Positions 1 to 13,078 of a stretch of DNA of 64,000 bases are shown piece after piece. Position numbers and translations under genes: made by a program. Every line of letters starts with the position of its first letter. The stretch's first letter is position 1. Location of the stretch: assembly GCA_936450465.1 (NCBI GenBank), contig OW388289.1:71484420-71548419 (forward strand), read 5' to 3'. The notes under the pieces are model-generated. The model ran no database searches. It had not been told where the DNA came from and saw only the letters and a program-made list of their open reading frames with translations. Source of the DNA: Gibbula magus (lineage: Eukaryota; Mollusca; Gastropoda; Trochida; Trochidae).

Positions 1-3000
1 TTTTTCTTCATTTTTTACAAGTTGCTCGTAATGTTCATGTCAGCGATTACAATTTAAGCAGGGTAAGTGTTGAAGTATTGAAGCGAGTAACATGTAAAGA
101 GCCATTGCAATCCTGCTAACTGTGTATATTTGTGTCTTAGTCTACGGTGATGGTAGAATCATCTTCAGTAATTTTTCACATGTTTATTTGCCAAACATGG
201 AGAATTGGCGATATTATTGCGGATGTAATTGAAAATGTTATGATCATTGATATTGATAGAACTTTTTGCAAGTGTCAAAAGTTGCAAGTTTTTCATATAG
301 AATGGGTTCAGATGCCATGGCTATTGCAGCCATAATGATATTCATACACTGGCTTTTCTATTTATTTGGATTTTCCAAAATTGAAAATGGTTGATATATG
401 ATGGGTTTTAGGAACGCAGTACACAAGCTAACTTCTCGGATGTCATTTAACTATGAATGGCATGTAGGTTAGCCCTCAGATTATGTACTTACTGCACACA
501 TTAATAAAACAATTTAATGTGTTTTTATATATTTATACCTCGAAGAATTTTCATAGAAATGAAAAAAAGATAGTGAGATAGGTAACCTGATGTATCTCTG
601 TATAGTATACCCGAACAAGCGCATCGTATGAAACGAGTGTGAAAATGAGGTTAAAACAAAAACTTGTAAGAGGTTTGTTCAAAACATATGATCGACACTT
701 TTTCCAGTGTAATAATTTTTTAACTCACATTCTTTTTCATTTGGATCGCATAAAAATAGCTAGAAAATGGTTCAATGCTTGCACAACGGTCTGTTGCAAT
801 GACATCAGAGACGACGAATTGTGGGATGTCGCGGTGACAAACGTAATAACTTCACATGTGCACGCATTAGAAATATTCCACTGCTTATATATCACCATGT
901 GGGAAATAAATATAAATAAGTGTTCATATGGACTAACTGTAAAAAGGGTTCAGATTAAAAGATGATTTTCCAGGGATAACGTACCCCAGTGATTTCACAA
1001 TCAATTGTAAGATGATGGGTGCGTCCTGAGACATTACACAGACTATCACATGTTTATACCCCCTCTCCCCCTCCCCCCTTTCACCTGGAAGAACCAGGTA
1101 TGAACAGGATTTCACCCACGCATCGAGTTACAAAAGACAGATAAGTAAACAAACAGATGTGCGGGTATCTTGTACATTTCTACCCGTCACGTCTCGTCAG
1201 ACTGACAAGAGCAATGTCACACCTTCATCCGGAATGTTTCCATTGGGAAATACAATGTACATTCAGGGGAGATAATCCTTTACGCAAACAGCCTCGTCAC
1301 ATTTTCCATGATATCCCCCTTAAAAAACAAATCAATTATACCCTGTTGTTTAAAGAGGAACTAGAGGATACTTATTGGGTTCTTACTTCATTTACACCTG
1401 GTGTACAGAAATAGCGTTAGAGGGTTTGTGCTATCGTGACTTCCGACTTAGCTTGATCATGTATATGTCACATATGTGGAGAAACGGCAGTCCTAGGGTT
1501 AAAGTCGTTCGTCCAATTAGGATCCATCTCTGGATAAATACAGCAGGCCCATGATCAAATTTATAATTTAATTTGAATTCGGTCCCATAATTACCGATAC
1601 CGTATTACCGACATGATGAAACATAACCGTACCATATAACATGTCTGATATGTGCACTTTGATACCACATTCTGTTCACTCGTTGCATAAAAATTGTATC
1701 ACATGACCATGAGTTTAGTATTTTATATTTATCACTCAAACCTACGTATCAATATTTTACTAAAATAACAAAAACAACAACCATACAACTGATCGGGAAA
1801 ACAAGTCACAACAATATAGATCGCTAATTGGCAACTTCCACTCTTTCACAAAAAATGATTTCAGCCTTGCAGTATTTCCCTCGCTTTGTTGTGCCAAGAT
1901 AGTGGATCGCTGCACCTGAAATGCATAGTGGGTCCAACTCATGGTTATCTAATGAGTAATCTCACAACGGTTGCGTAAAAAATCATATGTGCACATGTGA
2001 ACAAATATAAGTTGTGTATGACCAGCGATCATTGTTTATGCTTGAGTTGAAGTATTTCGACTTTTTCTGGCGTTATAACATAATTGAATGTGACGTCATA
2101 TAGGACAACTATGGCTCTACTTCGGAAATCACAAATAGCTAATAAGGTTGGCACTGCAGATAATATCACGAAACTCGTTGTATAAAGAGGTTTAATGACT
2201 CCAGTGAAATGCTCCCTCTAATACAATGAACTAATCATTCCTACCCCTGACATATCACTCAGTTTGGTTTTCCATTTCCAAGTGTGAAATACATATACGT
2301 CTTTGGATTTACATTTATTACTCCCCAGGCAAAGACAAACACTCATTATATTTGATGATAATTTTCAATGCCCAATATTCATATTGGCATGGTAAGTAAG
2401 AGAAATATACGAAACAATTCAAATGTATTAAAATATTGTTTTATACCAGCAGTATTGGAAGACCGATATTACAAAAAAACCTCAATGATTTAAGAAGGCT
2501 TTGAAAAAATGCAGTGAATTTATTATTATTATTTTTTTAATATAATAACAGTTATTGTAAAGGACATTTTATGTACCTAAGCTCAAACAGAGGCGTGGTA
2601 TTTGTACGCCGTTTGACAAATGGGACCATTTTTATTATAAAGACTGTTGTTTAAGACAATTGTACCCATCTGTCTTTGACATGTCCCCCCTAAAAGACCC
2701 CCAATCCCCTAATTACGAGTTTCTGCATTAGCAGTCCGCAGTCTCTGTTTTTCATCCAAATTACCTCCCTTGTCAGAACTCTTCAGCAGTTTGACAGTTT
2801 CAACTTCATACTTTGTTATTATATATTTTAATACGCAAATGTCCTGCCTGTCTTATTTTTTGCGTAAAACAGTGCCTGACTTGAAATTGACTTGATACGC
2901 CATTTGCATGTATATTTCAGCATCAAAGGAACCGCCTTGCATCTCCACACAATGAAATAGCATTACCCATCATGCTTTTCCTCTAATCATTCCACACATT

Positions 3001-3394
3001 GACAGCTTTTCATTTGCATCAATGTTCGTCACTCTTTTTCCATGAAACACGTAGGTTTTTTCTTCACAAAATGATATTACAGACTTGTTCTGTGAACGAT
3101 TCGAGTCATTCAACGATGATATGTTTTCAAACATTGGAATCTTTTTTAAAAGAATCGCGAAGTTAACAGTTGAGAAAATTTCTGAATTTTGCAATTTTAC
3201 AGTTTAACATGTAAGTCAAGACGGAAGAAAAGAATGGTGTGAATTTCAATAGGAGAATTGATATTGATCAAGATGGTGACCACTGACAAGATCATGTGTG
3301 GTATGCATAACCGATGTTTTGAATAATGAAAATGAGCCATAGTGGATATTGAATTTTAAAGGGCAACTTGACTTTGTTTAGTTTAAACACATTA
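1..3394. other. No gene recognised; AT-rich unique DNA
   Basis: Open frames on either strand are short (at most about 108 codons) and show no motif, signal peptide or repeat that I recognise. The base composition is AT-rich with scattered homopolymer runs. I see no tRNA-like box pair and no convincing inverted repeat. It is most simply intergenic or intronic sequence. A small exon could be missed by eye. Confidence 0.6.
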
Positions 3395-3399
3395 AACCA

Positions 3400-3720
3400 T
3401 AATGAAAAGGATAGGTAACAAAGCCAAACAAGTATACACAGACAAACAATCAAAAACATACACAAACAACTATACACTTACACAACAACAACACAATAAC
3501 GGAAACAAATAATCAAATACACAAACATCCACATAAATGTACATCAAAACACACAATACCGGTAATCACACACATAATCGTACAATCACTATTAAAGAAA
3601 TACAATTATTCAAACTCGCGCACCCATGTCAAGACAGAGACAAACAACTGTATAAACTAAATACCAACAAATACACCAACAAACTGAACACATAAACAAC
3701 AACCAACACACCAAAAACAC
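3400..3720. repeat. A/C-rich low-complexity stretch
   Basis: The plus strand is strongly enriched in A and C with recurring ACACA, CAAAC and ACAAAT words and very little G. There is no fixed period, so it looks like a decayed simple or minisatellite tract rather than an active array. Frames reading through it on the minus strand give Cys/Leu/Val-rich low-complexity peptides, a by-product of the composition and not evidence of a gene. Confidence 0.6.
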
Positions 3721-4426
3721 CGACGTAGATTTCATTTTAAGTGATATGTCAGTGTTTATTATTCTAAACGATTCAAATGGGAGACTGGCTTTGACCTTTG
3801 ACATGGCACGTGACCTAGGTAGACGCCATTTTGGCCTCTGGGTATTAGCAGATACAGGGGAGGATCACATTAAGGGATATATATGCATAGATGTGACCCC
3901 CCGCAGACAGGTGCGCGTTTAGCAATGTCTAATATGACTGTGACTATGACGAATGTCATATATGTCTGGGGACGACTGTCCAGACAGTCATACTATGACA
4001 GGTCTCGTTTTTTCAAACTCGACTTTTTCCATTAGCTGGCAAAATTGATATTAACTCTATAAACATATTGTCTACTTACTGGTGCTTTCATACATAGATG
4101 ATTTACTTTCGTGCTTTTTTGGAAGTAAACTTAATTTGAAGCGGATCTAGCTTGTTTATTATCAACTGTCATCGCTTGTATGATATACCGATTTGGATAG
4201 AAATAAAATGCACAGTTTTTAAAGCATCGTTAGTTTCTATAATTTACCATCCATTCCTGTAAATTGTTTTAAATTGTAGTTGAATTCAACAAACAGTTTC
4301 CCTGTATACCATGTAAACCGGCCTGACGTCGTGTCTTTAATTTGGTTTGATTCGTATACTATCTACAAAGATTTCAACTTTTAGGGTTCAGACTTGTAAA
4401 TGATTTGCCAAAATAAGATTTTTACT
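3721..4426. other. No gene recognised
   Basis: Unique-looking sequence. A short inverted repeat, GACTGTCCAGACAGTC, lies near 3970-3990, with several TGTCATA/TATGAC words around it. Nothing supports a coding region. Confidence 0.5.
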
Positions 4427-4789
4427 TTAAAGGGGCAGTAGCACGTTTTTTTGCAAACTTTATTTTTTCAAATTTCCCATTTATAATGAAAGTTTATGTC
4501 ATTCATATTTACTTTAGAGGGTAAACATCATATTACACAAGCCAGCTATCCGTAGTGATAATAACTGTGTTGCGTATAAAGCAAAACTTGCATGGCGGCC
4601 ATTTTAATGTGAACCCATTTATTCTTTTGAATAACAAAAACGATTCCCATGGCTTTACCAAACAACGTACATTCATTTTTAACGTGATTCTCCGAAGAGA
4701 GAGGGTTATTTCACTATTGGTGACATTGTTTTTCAAATACATTTTATCAACTTATTTGAGCGAAAAAAACCGCGCTACTGCCCCTTTAA
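4427..4789. mobile_element. Non-autonomous MITE, copy 1, TTAA-flanked
   Basis: The element occupies 4431-4785. It begins AGGGGCAGTAGC and ends with the exact reverse complement GCTACTGCCCCT. The inverted similarity continues inward through CG and a T-run for roughly 24 bases. Both ends are flanked by TTAA (4427-4430 and 4786-4789), as expected for a TTAA-targeting (piggyBac-type) transposase. Because TTTAAA is itself symmetrical, a TA or TTTAAA target cannot be excluded. No transposase is encoded, so it must be mobilised in trans. The interior is clearly related to copies at about 37.29 and 54.75 kb; this copy lacks a middle segment present in both. Frames inside it are not genes. Confidence 0.75.
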
Positions 4790-5535
4790 ATTAGACAAGG
4801 ACATTTACCATTTACGTACGTAATATAATTAACGATGTAGTCTTATTAAGATCTTTCACACTGAGAAATCTGAAATATATTATCCTATTTGAAGAACAAT
4901 GGAGGTCACAATGTGATATGCGTTAAACTTCAAATGGCAATTCCGGTCACGAAAACGTACACACATCTTTATATGCATACCTGATTACATATCTGCATGC
5001 TGGTATGTGTACTTCGACGAACTAACCGTTTTCCGTGCAATGACAAAACTCCGCTCATCACGTTACCCTTGCAGCATTCAGTGCCTCTCTTGACGTTTGG
5101 GTCATTGAACTATAACACAAACTAATAGGCCAATCACAAGTCCTTTTGTGAAATCAACACGACTATCACGTAATAATTAGCTGCAAAGCGTTATAGATCA
5201 ATTATGCGGCCAAATTTGGCACAAAACACAATCTCGTTACATTATTACCCATATTGGTGGATGTTTAAAACATTGATATTCTATGTAAATATTGTTTGAT
5301 TATACTATTCATTCCCCCAATTAGTTTTTCTCAAACGTTAACTAAACAAACTTTCCGGAAGTATCAAAAAGCGAATTCAAAGTAGATGTTTGTAAGTTCG
5401 TTGGAAAGGGAGAACAAACTCGCCGATAGGACCGCTGCGATCCAGAAATGAGTTACACTGCGGCAAGGTAGATACATATGTGTACAATAATACAACTATT
5501 TATCTTGATTATTGAAAATTAGAATCAGACTCCCA
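4790..5535. other. No gene recognised
   Basis: AT-rich unique sequence between two mobile elements. I see no coding signal, repeat or RNA gene. Confidence 0.5.
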
Positions 5536-5651
5536 ACCCCAGTCCATCCTCGGTTACCCAGGGTTTTATATATGCTACGTAACTCTCCACGATATAGTGG
5601 AGAGAAACGGAGCATATATAAAACCCTGGGTAACCGAGGATGACCCCAGTC
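5536..5651. mobile_element. Palindromic foldback MITE with 9-bp target duplication
   Basis: Arms at 5545-5576 and 5611-5642 are perfect 32-nt inverted repeats beginning CATCCTCGGTTACCC. The loop holds a second stem, CTCTCCAC (5583-5590) against GTGGAGAG (5597-5604). The 98-bp palindrome is flanked by the direct repeat ACCCCAGTC (5536-5544 and 5643-5651). A duplication of this size next to a foldback element is typical of a transposon insertion; 9 bp fits Mutator-like elements and 8 bp would fit hAT-like ones. There is no coding capacity. The perfect arms suggest a young insertion or recent gene conversion. Confidence 0.8.
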
Positions 5652-5711
5652 CCGTATCAAACCAAAATGGTCCTCCTATAGGCTAGAAGCCTTAAAAATG
5701 CATGCCTTGTG

Positions 5712-5850
5712 GATAGTGAACTAATGTAACATTGTTAATTGGGATGCAACTATCTGCAACATCACAAACTATCAACTATCTATCCCCCACACACACCTTC
5801 AAAGTCAGGCAGAATCGCTGGCCAAGCAGTTGGTACAGTCGGTGCATGCG
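5712..5850 (-). repeat. Degenerate interspersed repeat, SINE-like relative of the 29.1-kb copy
   Basis: The words AACTAATGTAACATT and ACTATCTGCAACAT occur here (about 5718-5767) in the same order and spacing as at about 29140-29190. Downstream, an AGTCAGGCAGAATCGC stretch loosely resembles the tRNA-like part of the 29.2-kb element, but no intact B box remains. I infer a decayed copy of one SINE-like family; the boundaries are uncertain. Confidence 0.4.
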
Positions 5851-8800
5851 TTTGGCGTATATGTGATCATGATTATTACAAAAATACACAGTCAAGAAAT
5901 TCTCGAAATGTCTAGAATCATTGAAACATTCTGCTCTTGAGTAACATACACTCTTGTCTCGTCCATTATAGCCCCTTTTCTTGGAATGGCCTCCACACTG
6001 AAAGAGCCCCTTCCACTCATCCATTCCACACAATGGTCATCACATCTTTTTACCAGTGTAATCGTTTGTAGCACCAGAAAGATACCCACAGTCATTCTAC
6101 TTTGTCCACAACACCCTCCAAATAGTCATCAGTGCTACCCAATCTAAGCAGTATGGTAATCGGCGCACAGACAAAGTTTACAGAGAATATAAGTCTAGCT
6201 TGTTTAGCCTTCTGGTGCAGAAGTCATGACGCCGTGGCACCGTGGGTCGGACGATGGGGAGGAGGACTAGCAAAGGTCACAGTCTGGGGGGAACCTTGTA
6301 CAAACACGTTTCTGGAGACTCGTCACCTGGGGGTAAGGGTCTGAGGGATAAGGAGCCGTCGATACGTCTCGAGGGAGGGGTAGACTGGGTCTTGGTCTCC
6401 GCACAGTCACTGACTTTGTTTGGCGATGACCAACATGGTAACATACGGCCTACATGCACTGTAAAATCAAGTTTTTACTTCAATTTTCACGATCTAAGAA
6501 TTATTGTATTACACTCCAAAGGGAGGATAGACTGAAATCGGGTTCTAGAATGAATTTTATGATGAGATACGAATGCATATTTGAAGCATTGCTTCGGCGT
6601 ATGTATGTTCCTTTGAATCGTCAATCTCTTAAAGATGCCATGAAAAAGACCATCTGGGATGGGGTTTGGAGGCAGGGAGAGGCTTTGAGAAGAGTAGACA
6701 TGGGTCTCTGGGATAAATGTAATTATGAAATACGTCAACGAATGTCAAGTATGAAGGATAGATGTTTTGATTATTATATAATAATTATTTTAACAAAACA
6801 TGCTTTTCTATTTAGGGTACCTGGCTTGATATGAACTCGGGTAGAGAGGGAGATGCGTCATGACTGAATTTTGATTATGCATTATGTCAAGTTCTAAAAG
6901 ACAGTTTACTTTGTGTTGCAAGAATACCGGGCTTTACTGTCTCGGTCACCTAACATAGAGGTATTGGCGACCAGGAGCCGGGAATAGGCCTGTGGTAGGG
7001 AATGGAGAGGTAGCAAAATATTGAGAATTTTTTTTATTTTTTATTTGTTTCGTCTAAAGTAATAAAAGGTGAGGTAAGAAGTGAAGTGAAGCGATTTAGA
7101 ACTCAGGACTGACGTATTGACCCCAATTTGAACTCGCTAACCTCAGTATTACCATCCAAAGTAAGACAGAGAGCAAACCAATACTGGTTGTTCGCACCAT
7201 TGAAGGCAAAGAATGGACATCCATGTCGATTTCAAGAACGTCAACATGAAGATGTCGATTTCACAAATGCACCACGCATAAGAAGCATTAAAAAACTCTA
7301 GTCGGCTACAGTGTGTCAATCCCGTCTCAGAGTCGGAAGTGGATGCGGATTGGCTGGGTGTCATCAGGGTATGACCGCGCATCTTTGATGGGCTAACTTG
7401 ATGCACCGTCACGTTCAGGAACAGAGGAACGGATTGAACCGAACAAGAGAGGCTTGTTGTGTTAAAATGAACATAGTTGAGGTAAACATAGGCAGAGGCT
7501 GTTTAGTGTCATCGTTCGGGTTAGCTAAGGTTTCTGTTTGATGAACGCTATAATAATATATGCAACCGGTTGATGGGAGGGAAAACGTGGGAATTGTGAA
7601 TTATGAAAAATATTGGTTATTTATGTCAATATTTGTTGTTTAAAATATGAAAGTATTTTGAAAATAAAAGGAAATTTAATTCATGAAGTGAACGGCGTGG
7701 GGCAATGTGTGGGAAATATGTTGTGTAAAATGAAACGAGCTCTGAAATCATATTTTGAAGGACAAAAGGGAGAATACAATATTCTAAAGCAATTCTATCA
7801 GTTTGTTACAAGTCTGAATTAGTTGGCATATGCATATGCATATGTCTATTACTAGATTAGTTGGCATATTTCAAATTTAAATGTTATCTTTACAAGTTCA
7901 AATACATCGGAAATGATTTTGTACATCACGTGCACCAATAGCCACTGTGCAGAGCCAGCTATAGTCTTGTATCCCCACGATGCTGAGAGCCCAGCAAGGA
8001 AGCAACTTCTCCCATCTAACGTATTGTTGTTTATCGTGGTCGCCCTATGAGGGGCGTTATACCAACTCAGCAAATGTGTCGAGGTCTCAGAAGGTCGAGT
8101 AATGTTCAAAAATGTTTGACCGTATTCTTCGAAATGGATCAGATCCTAGTTTTAACTAGCATGTAGAGTATTCCAGAGTTTATTCGGTTCCACTGTAAAT
8201 CTTGAAATGACAACGTACATTTATAGTCTGCAAAATAGATATGCCAAATCTGGTAAAAAGACAATCTTGGAATTTTTAAATGAGCTTTGGAAATAGGAGC
8301 TCTGATTCTAAGTAATGGGGAGAAAATGGCCCAATGAAAATCCATCCATATATAATTCAATTTAAGCTAAGAAATATAAAAAGATGGTAGAATTTATACA
8401 GTTCATATATATCACTTAAAAACATATAAACGTTTTACATCAAAAGTCAAATGCTGTTTTCAACAGCCCATTTACATAAATATACTTTCATCTGACCTTT
8501 ACCCCGTGTCGAGACAAAGGCCAGGGCGTGATGAGTATCACTAAACACTCATTATTTAAAAATGACTATAAATGCGAAGCCGGAGTTATTTTTGTAGATT
8601 CGACGCCCCCATATATCGTCTGTGTCAAAGGTCAAGACAATAAACACATCACACCGGTTTACCATCATCCGTGTACAGGTCCTCTACATAAAGGACTTCT
8701 TTGAACTATTGGCTCTTTACAAAGCAAACGTGATTGTTAGAAATCATTTTCAGAAATATTAATTTAATAATGTTGATTCTTATCTATAATATTTTATCTT

Positions 8801-8854
8801 TACAATATCAATGTAATGTGAATAAATATAACTTTGTTATCACCATCACTATCT
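5851..8854. other. No gene recognised; locally G-rich near 6.2-6.4 kb
   Basis: Frames of up to 126 codons occur around 6130-6835 but they overlap on both strands and show no family resemblance. The stretch 6220-6400 is visibly more G-rich than its surroundings, which alone keeps frames open. At 7818-7870 the phrase ATTAGTTGGCATAT occurs twice about 39 bp apart, around a CATATGCATATG palindrome. Nothing here is supported as a gene. Confidence 0.5.
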
Positions 8855-8995
8855 GAAGCCGTGGTAGCTCACTGGTTAAACTGCTGGAACACTCAGTGTT
8901 AACAATCGATTCCTCAATCTGATAGGGCGGGCTAGAATTCCTTCCTATGGACTCTTTCCTTAAAGGATCACAAATGTATGAGATGTAGCAACTTG
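8855..8995 (+). repeat. tRNA-derived SINE-like remnant
   Basis: At 8861-8880 the sequence GTGGTAGCTCACTGGTTAAA closely matches a tRNA D-arm and Pol III A box. About 40 bases later, AATCGATTCC (8904-8913) resembles a B box with its first two G residues changed. The spacing fits a tRNA. There is no full cloverleaf or paired acceptor stem, so this is a SINE head or tRNA pseudogene. The body and tail downstream are not delimited. Confidence 0.45.
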
Positions 8996-10109
8996 CATAT
9001 AATGTATTCAAAACATAACAAAATTTGTAAATTATATCATTTATGGAAACAATGACATTTAGTTCATGTTCTTTGCCATTTAACTTCCGCCTGTATTGCC
9101 TTATGCAATTTCAATATACGTTATTGTGCCAACTGAATGAAAGTAAAACCATACTTATAATAAGAATATAGTTTTGTCATACAAAATTCCGTTTTAAAAC
9201 TCTGTGTAAATAAGTGAAAATATAATTTCAAAAGATTAAGATAGAAACCATTATGGACGTATACACATAGAGGGCCATCAGATATGTCTAATTAAAAAGA
9301 AAATCATGCTGACATAAGGATACATTTATGCATGTCATATTTCCGTTGCTGATATACTCACAAGTACACGTGTAAATTTTCTTCATAACGGTCAATATTG
9401 AAAGCAATATGTAGGTACACCGAAGCTCACCCTCTCGATATCAATACGTGATCGTTTGAACTTTGCAAGTGTGCTGTGTCATCTTGCTGAACATTTAATC
9501 TCATTGCCACTTTCTGATTTAATTTGTTCTGGCATCATATCAAATCAAATAAGAATATAATATTTCATGAAAGTAAGAAACAAAAGCTGTAACGTAACTT
9601 CTGATAGAGTATCGATCGCCTGTGGGTATCATCCAGTCGCACCGAGACTGCCTCGAAAGATTACCATTGCAAAAACCTTTATGATGTGAAAGTTCATTAG
9701 AGAAATAAAGGAAATTGATAACTTCCCGTCATATGCATTAGTTAGTTTTTAACATTTTGCATACTTACTTATATTAGTCTGGAGGCTTATTGAGATCTTC
9801 AAATAGAGTAACTACTTTACTTTTTAAAAAGAAATTAAAGTTCAGATGATTAGAAACAAAACCATTTAAATTTGAATGAAAAATAGTTTTCTTGAAAATC
9901 AGGGAGAATCATTTGCAAGATGTCTGAAACGATATCAAGGTTTTTTACGTTCATAGTTTATATATAAATTGAATCTTTATTCAATTGACCAACTATTTGG
10001 TTAAACAAAGCCTTCCTGAACCTTTCAAAAATATCTACTAGTATACTATTAAGTAATCGATAAACTGTAAAATGAATTGTTACAACAGAAATATTGTACA
10101 TCAACAATA
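8996..10109. other. No gene recognised
   Basis: AT-rich sequence with no open frame worth reporting, no inverted repeat and no box pair. It leads directly into the 30-bp array. Confidence 0.5.
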
Positions 10110-11282
10110 CTTACTACGGCATCTGATACACCAAGGTTACCAACAACAAGATCTGGTACATCAAGGTTACCAACTACAAGATCTGGTAAACCAAGGTTAC
10201 CAACTACAAGATCTGGTACATCAAGGATACCAACTACAAGATCTGGTACATCAAGGTTACCAACTACAAGATCTGGTACATCAAGGTTACCAACTACAAG
10301 ATCTGGTACATCAAGGTTACCAACTACAAGATCTGGTACATCAAGGTTACCAACTACAAGATCTGGTACATCAAGGATACCAACTACAAGATCTGGTACA
10401 CCAAGGTTACCAACTACAAGATCTGGTACACCAAGGTTACCAACTACAAGATCTGGTACACCAAGGTTACCAACTACAAGATGTGGTACACCAAGGTTAC
10501 CAACTACAAGATCTGGTACACCAAGGTTACCAACTACAAGATCTGGTACATCAAGGTTACCAACTACAAGATCTGATACATCAAGGTTACCAACTACAAG
10601 ATCTGATACATCAAGGTTACCAACTACAAGATCTGATACAACAAGGTTACCAACAACAAGATCTGATACATCAAGGTTACCAGCTACAAGATCTGATACA
10701 ACAAGGTTACCAACTACAAGATCTGGTACACCAAGGTTACCAACTACAAGATCTGGTACATCAAGATTACCAACTACAAGATCTGGTACATTAAGGTTAC
10801 CAACTATAAGATCTGATACAACAAGGTTACCAACTACAAGATTTGACACACCAAGGTTACCACCTACAAGATCTGATACATCAAGGTTACCAACTACAAG
10901 ATCTGGTACACCAAGGTTACCAACTACAAGATCTGGTACACCAAGGTTACCAACTACAAGATCTGATACAACAAGGTTACCAACTACAAGATCTGGTACA
11001 CCAAGGTTACCAACTACAAGATCTGGTACACCAAGGTTACCAACTTCAAGATCTGGTACACCAAGGTTACCAACTACAAGATCTGATACATCAAGGTTAC
11101 CAACTACAAGATCTGGTACACCAAGGTTACCAACTTCAAGATCTGGTACACCAAGGTTAACAGCTACACGGTCTGATACACCAAGCTTACCAACTACAAG
11201 ATTTTATATACCAAGGTTACCAACTACAAGATCTGGTACTCAAAGGCTTACAGCTACAAGATCTGGTACTCAAAGATTAAAG
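10110..11282. repeat. 30-bp minisatellite, about 39 units
   Basis: The unit reads CAACTACAAG, ATCTGGTACA, YCAAGGTTAC and repeats with an exact 30-bp period for about 1.17 kb; nearly every unit contains AGATCT. Units differ at a few positions (GGTACA or GATACA; T, C or A before CAAGG). Variants cluster: T-type units near 10150-10370, C-type near 10390-10540, GATACA-type near 10560-10700. Outer units are more diverged, as at the edges of a tandem array. Because 30 is divisible by three and the unit has no stop in several frames, long frames arise: 419 codons on the plus strand (10077-11336, repeat LPTTRSGTSR), 240 codons in another plus frame (10072-10794, repeat HQGYQLQDLV) and 266 codons on the minus strand (10049-10849, repeat VVGNLDVPDL). 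None has a signal peptide, a recognisable domain or a credible promoter. I treat them as by-products, with low residual probability that one is an exon of a repetitive protein. Confidence 0.9.
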
Positions 11283-13078
11283 AATGGTCAATATTTGATA
11301 TCAGGGAATAATTGTCTAGGTATTGGAGACAGGTAAATCTTCGACATCATAATTGCCTTTTAAATTCAACATTTCAATATTATAAAAGCAATTTTAAACA
11401 TTTTCAAAGCAATCATAAACCATTGAAATTATCGAAAAACTACACGGTATGATGATATGATATTAATAATCCATCTTTTAGATAATTACTTAAAGTAGTT
11501 TTATTAGTGTTGTGACGTAAGTCTACACTCAATTAAAGTCGATATAAACTATTACTTCAAGCTATTCTTCTAACCCGTGTCAATTTCAAATCAGTTTCAG
11601 AAGATTAATGTAAAAATATGGTGAGGTGATGACATGTTCGTTGAAATTGACAAGGAGAATCATATTTCATTTTTTTCGTTCAAAGGTCACTTGTTAATCA
11701 TAACTTTGCGTTTATCTTGGGGCACACGATATATAAAGGTTGATGAACGTAGCTAGAGGCTCGTCTTTGATGATTTCTAAACTACACCGGATTTGCAATT
11801 TGAACGGAATGTTAAATGTTAATGCATCTTGGTGATGTATTACTAGTTATAACATCATCATAATTGATTTCCTTTGGGGTAGTAAAGTCAATTTCACTTT
11901 CATAATTTCTATTTGTTTCGTATTCTAAATCGTTTTTAGTGTCATCTAAATTGTTCAAGGGATATTCGCCCTAATGACTCTCACGTTTAAAGAGTAATTG
12001 CTTTCTCTTGCCTTTCAGCAAAAGTTGATAAGGACTTACGAGAACAATAGCATACATCTGTATACGCCGTGCAATGGTATCAAATGAATTTGAACATTGA
12101 ATTTTGACACATCAAAGATCAACTTTGAACTAATGCAAAATGATAAAATTTAATTTTATTCTATGTAATATTTACGTTATGCTGTGTGTGATATCAATAA
12201 TATAGTATAAGTAGATCCTATATGTATGAGTCATTTTGATAATAAAAACAAGTTTCTATTTGATATTACATGTAGATTTATATAAATAGAACTGTGTAAT
12301 ACGTAATTTCCATTATATTTTATAATGCTGAATGATTTGACACAAGTTTTAAAATATGTTTTTTATGTTCAGTACTACACACGTTGCCTAAATGATTTCA
12401 TTTGCTATGAACACGCATGCGTGAAACTCGAACATTATCACAACCGGGGACACCCTGGGTGTTATGGATGATATCCGCTGAATGTCGTGAGGTCGTAAGG
12501 GAGTGTCAGAAGTTATGATCTGATGGAAGACATGGAGTGGAAAGTCTTCACGAATTGGGTGTCTCACTGTAATATTAGTCTTCGAATTATAACGTGTCGT
12601 TGTATCTGTACAAGACGTCTTATGGTGAAATTAATAGCAATACAATGTACAAGGTTTCAGTAAAGCCTATGCTCGCAACTGCCTGTTTAACCAAAGTATT
12701 TACCAAGCCACTTGTGTTTGTAACTCCTTGTTGTATCAAATACTCATGTGGTTCACATTCTGATTGAGGTTCCTCACTACTGTTAACATGACATATTTGC
12801 TTTGCATTAATGTATCATATACAAACCCCATTTTCGTATATCTTACAATCCTACTGATAAAAGAGTAAGCATATTCACCGAAACGTCTTGTATACTCTCG
12901 TGCTAAAGAAACGTTACCACATTTTCAAAAGAGAAAATAGATTTTGAATGTGTTTTATAGACACCTATTTTGTAAGTGAGTACACGCGATTTCATACATC
13001 ATAGTGTGATACTTTTATTTTATGTCTGTTCAAATACACATTGGGTGCTAAAATCGCCTTTTCAAGATGTTTTTTGAC
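11283..13078. other. No gene recognised
   Basis: AT-rich unique sequence between two minisatellites. A patch near 12420-12580 is somewhat richer in G and C and holds a 33-codon frame starting at 12417, with nothing to support it as a gene. Confidence 0.5.

Noticed and set aside
7085..7150. Minus-strand GAGTTCAAATTGG as a tRNA remnant
   Set aside because: Weak B-box similarity only; no D-arm or stem pairing.
10110..11282. Regular 30-bp repeats as a possible CRISPR array
   Set aside because: Units abut directly with no unique spacers, and the window is animal-like DNA. It is a minisatellite.
10077..11336. 419-codon frame as a repetitive secreted or structural protein
   Set aside because: No signal peptide, no unique domain, and two other frames are also long because the period is divisible by three. 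Its common variants are amino-acid changing. Kept only as a finding.
12417..12518. 33-codon frame starting ATGCGTGAAACT
   Set aside because: Local GC is slightly higher and the peptide looks plausible, but it is short, has no promoter or homologue that I know, and ends at a stop without splice support.
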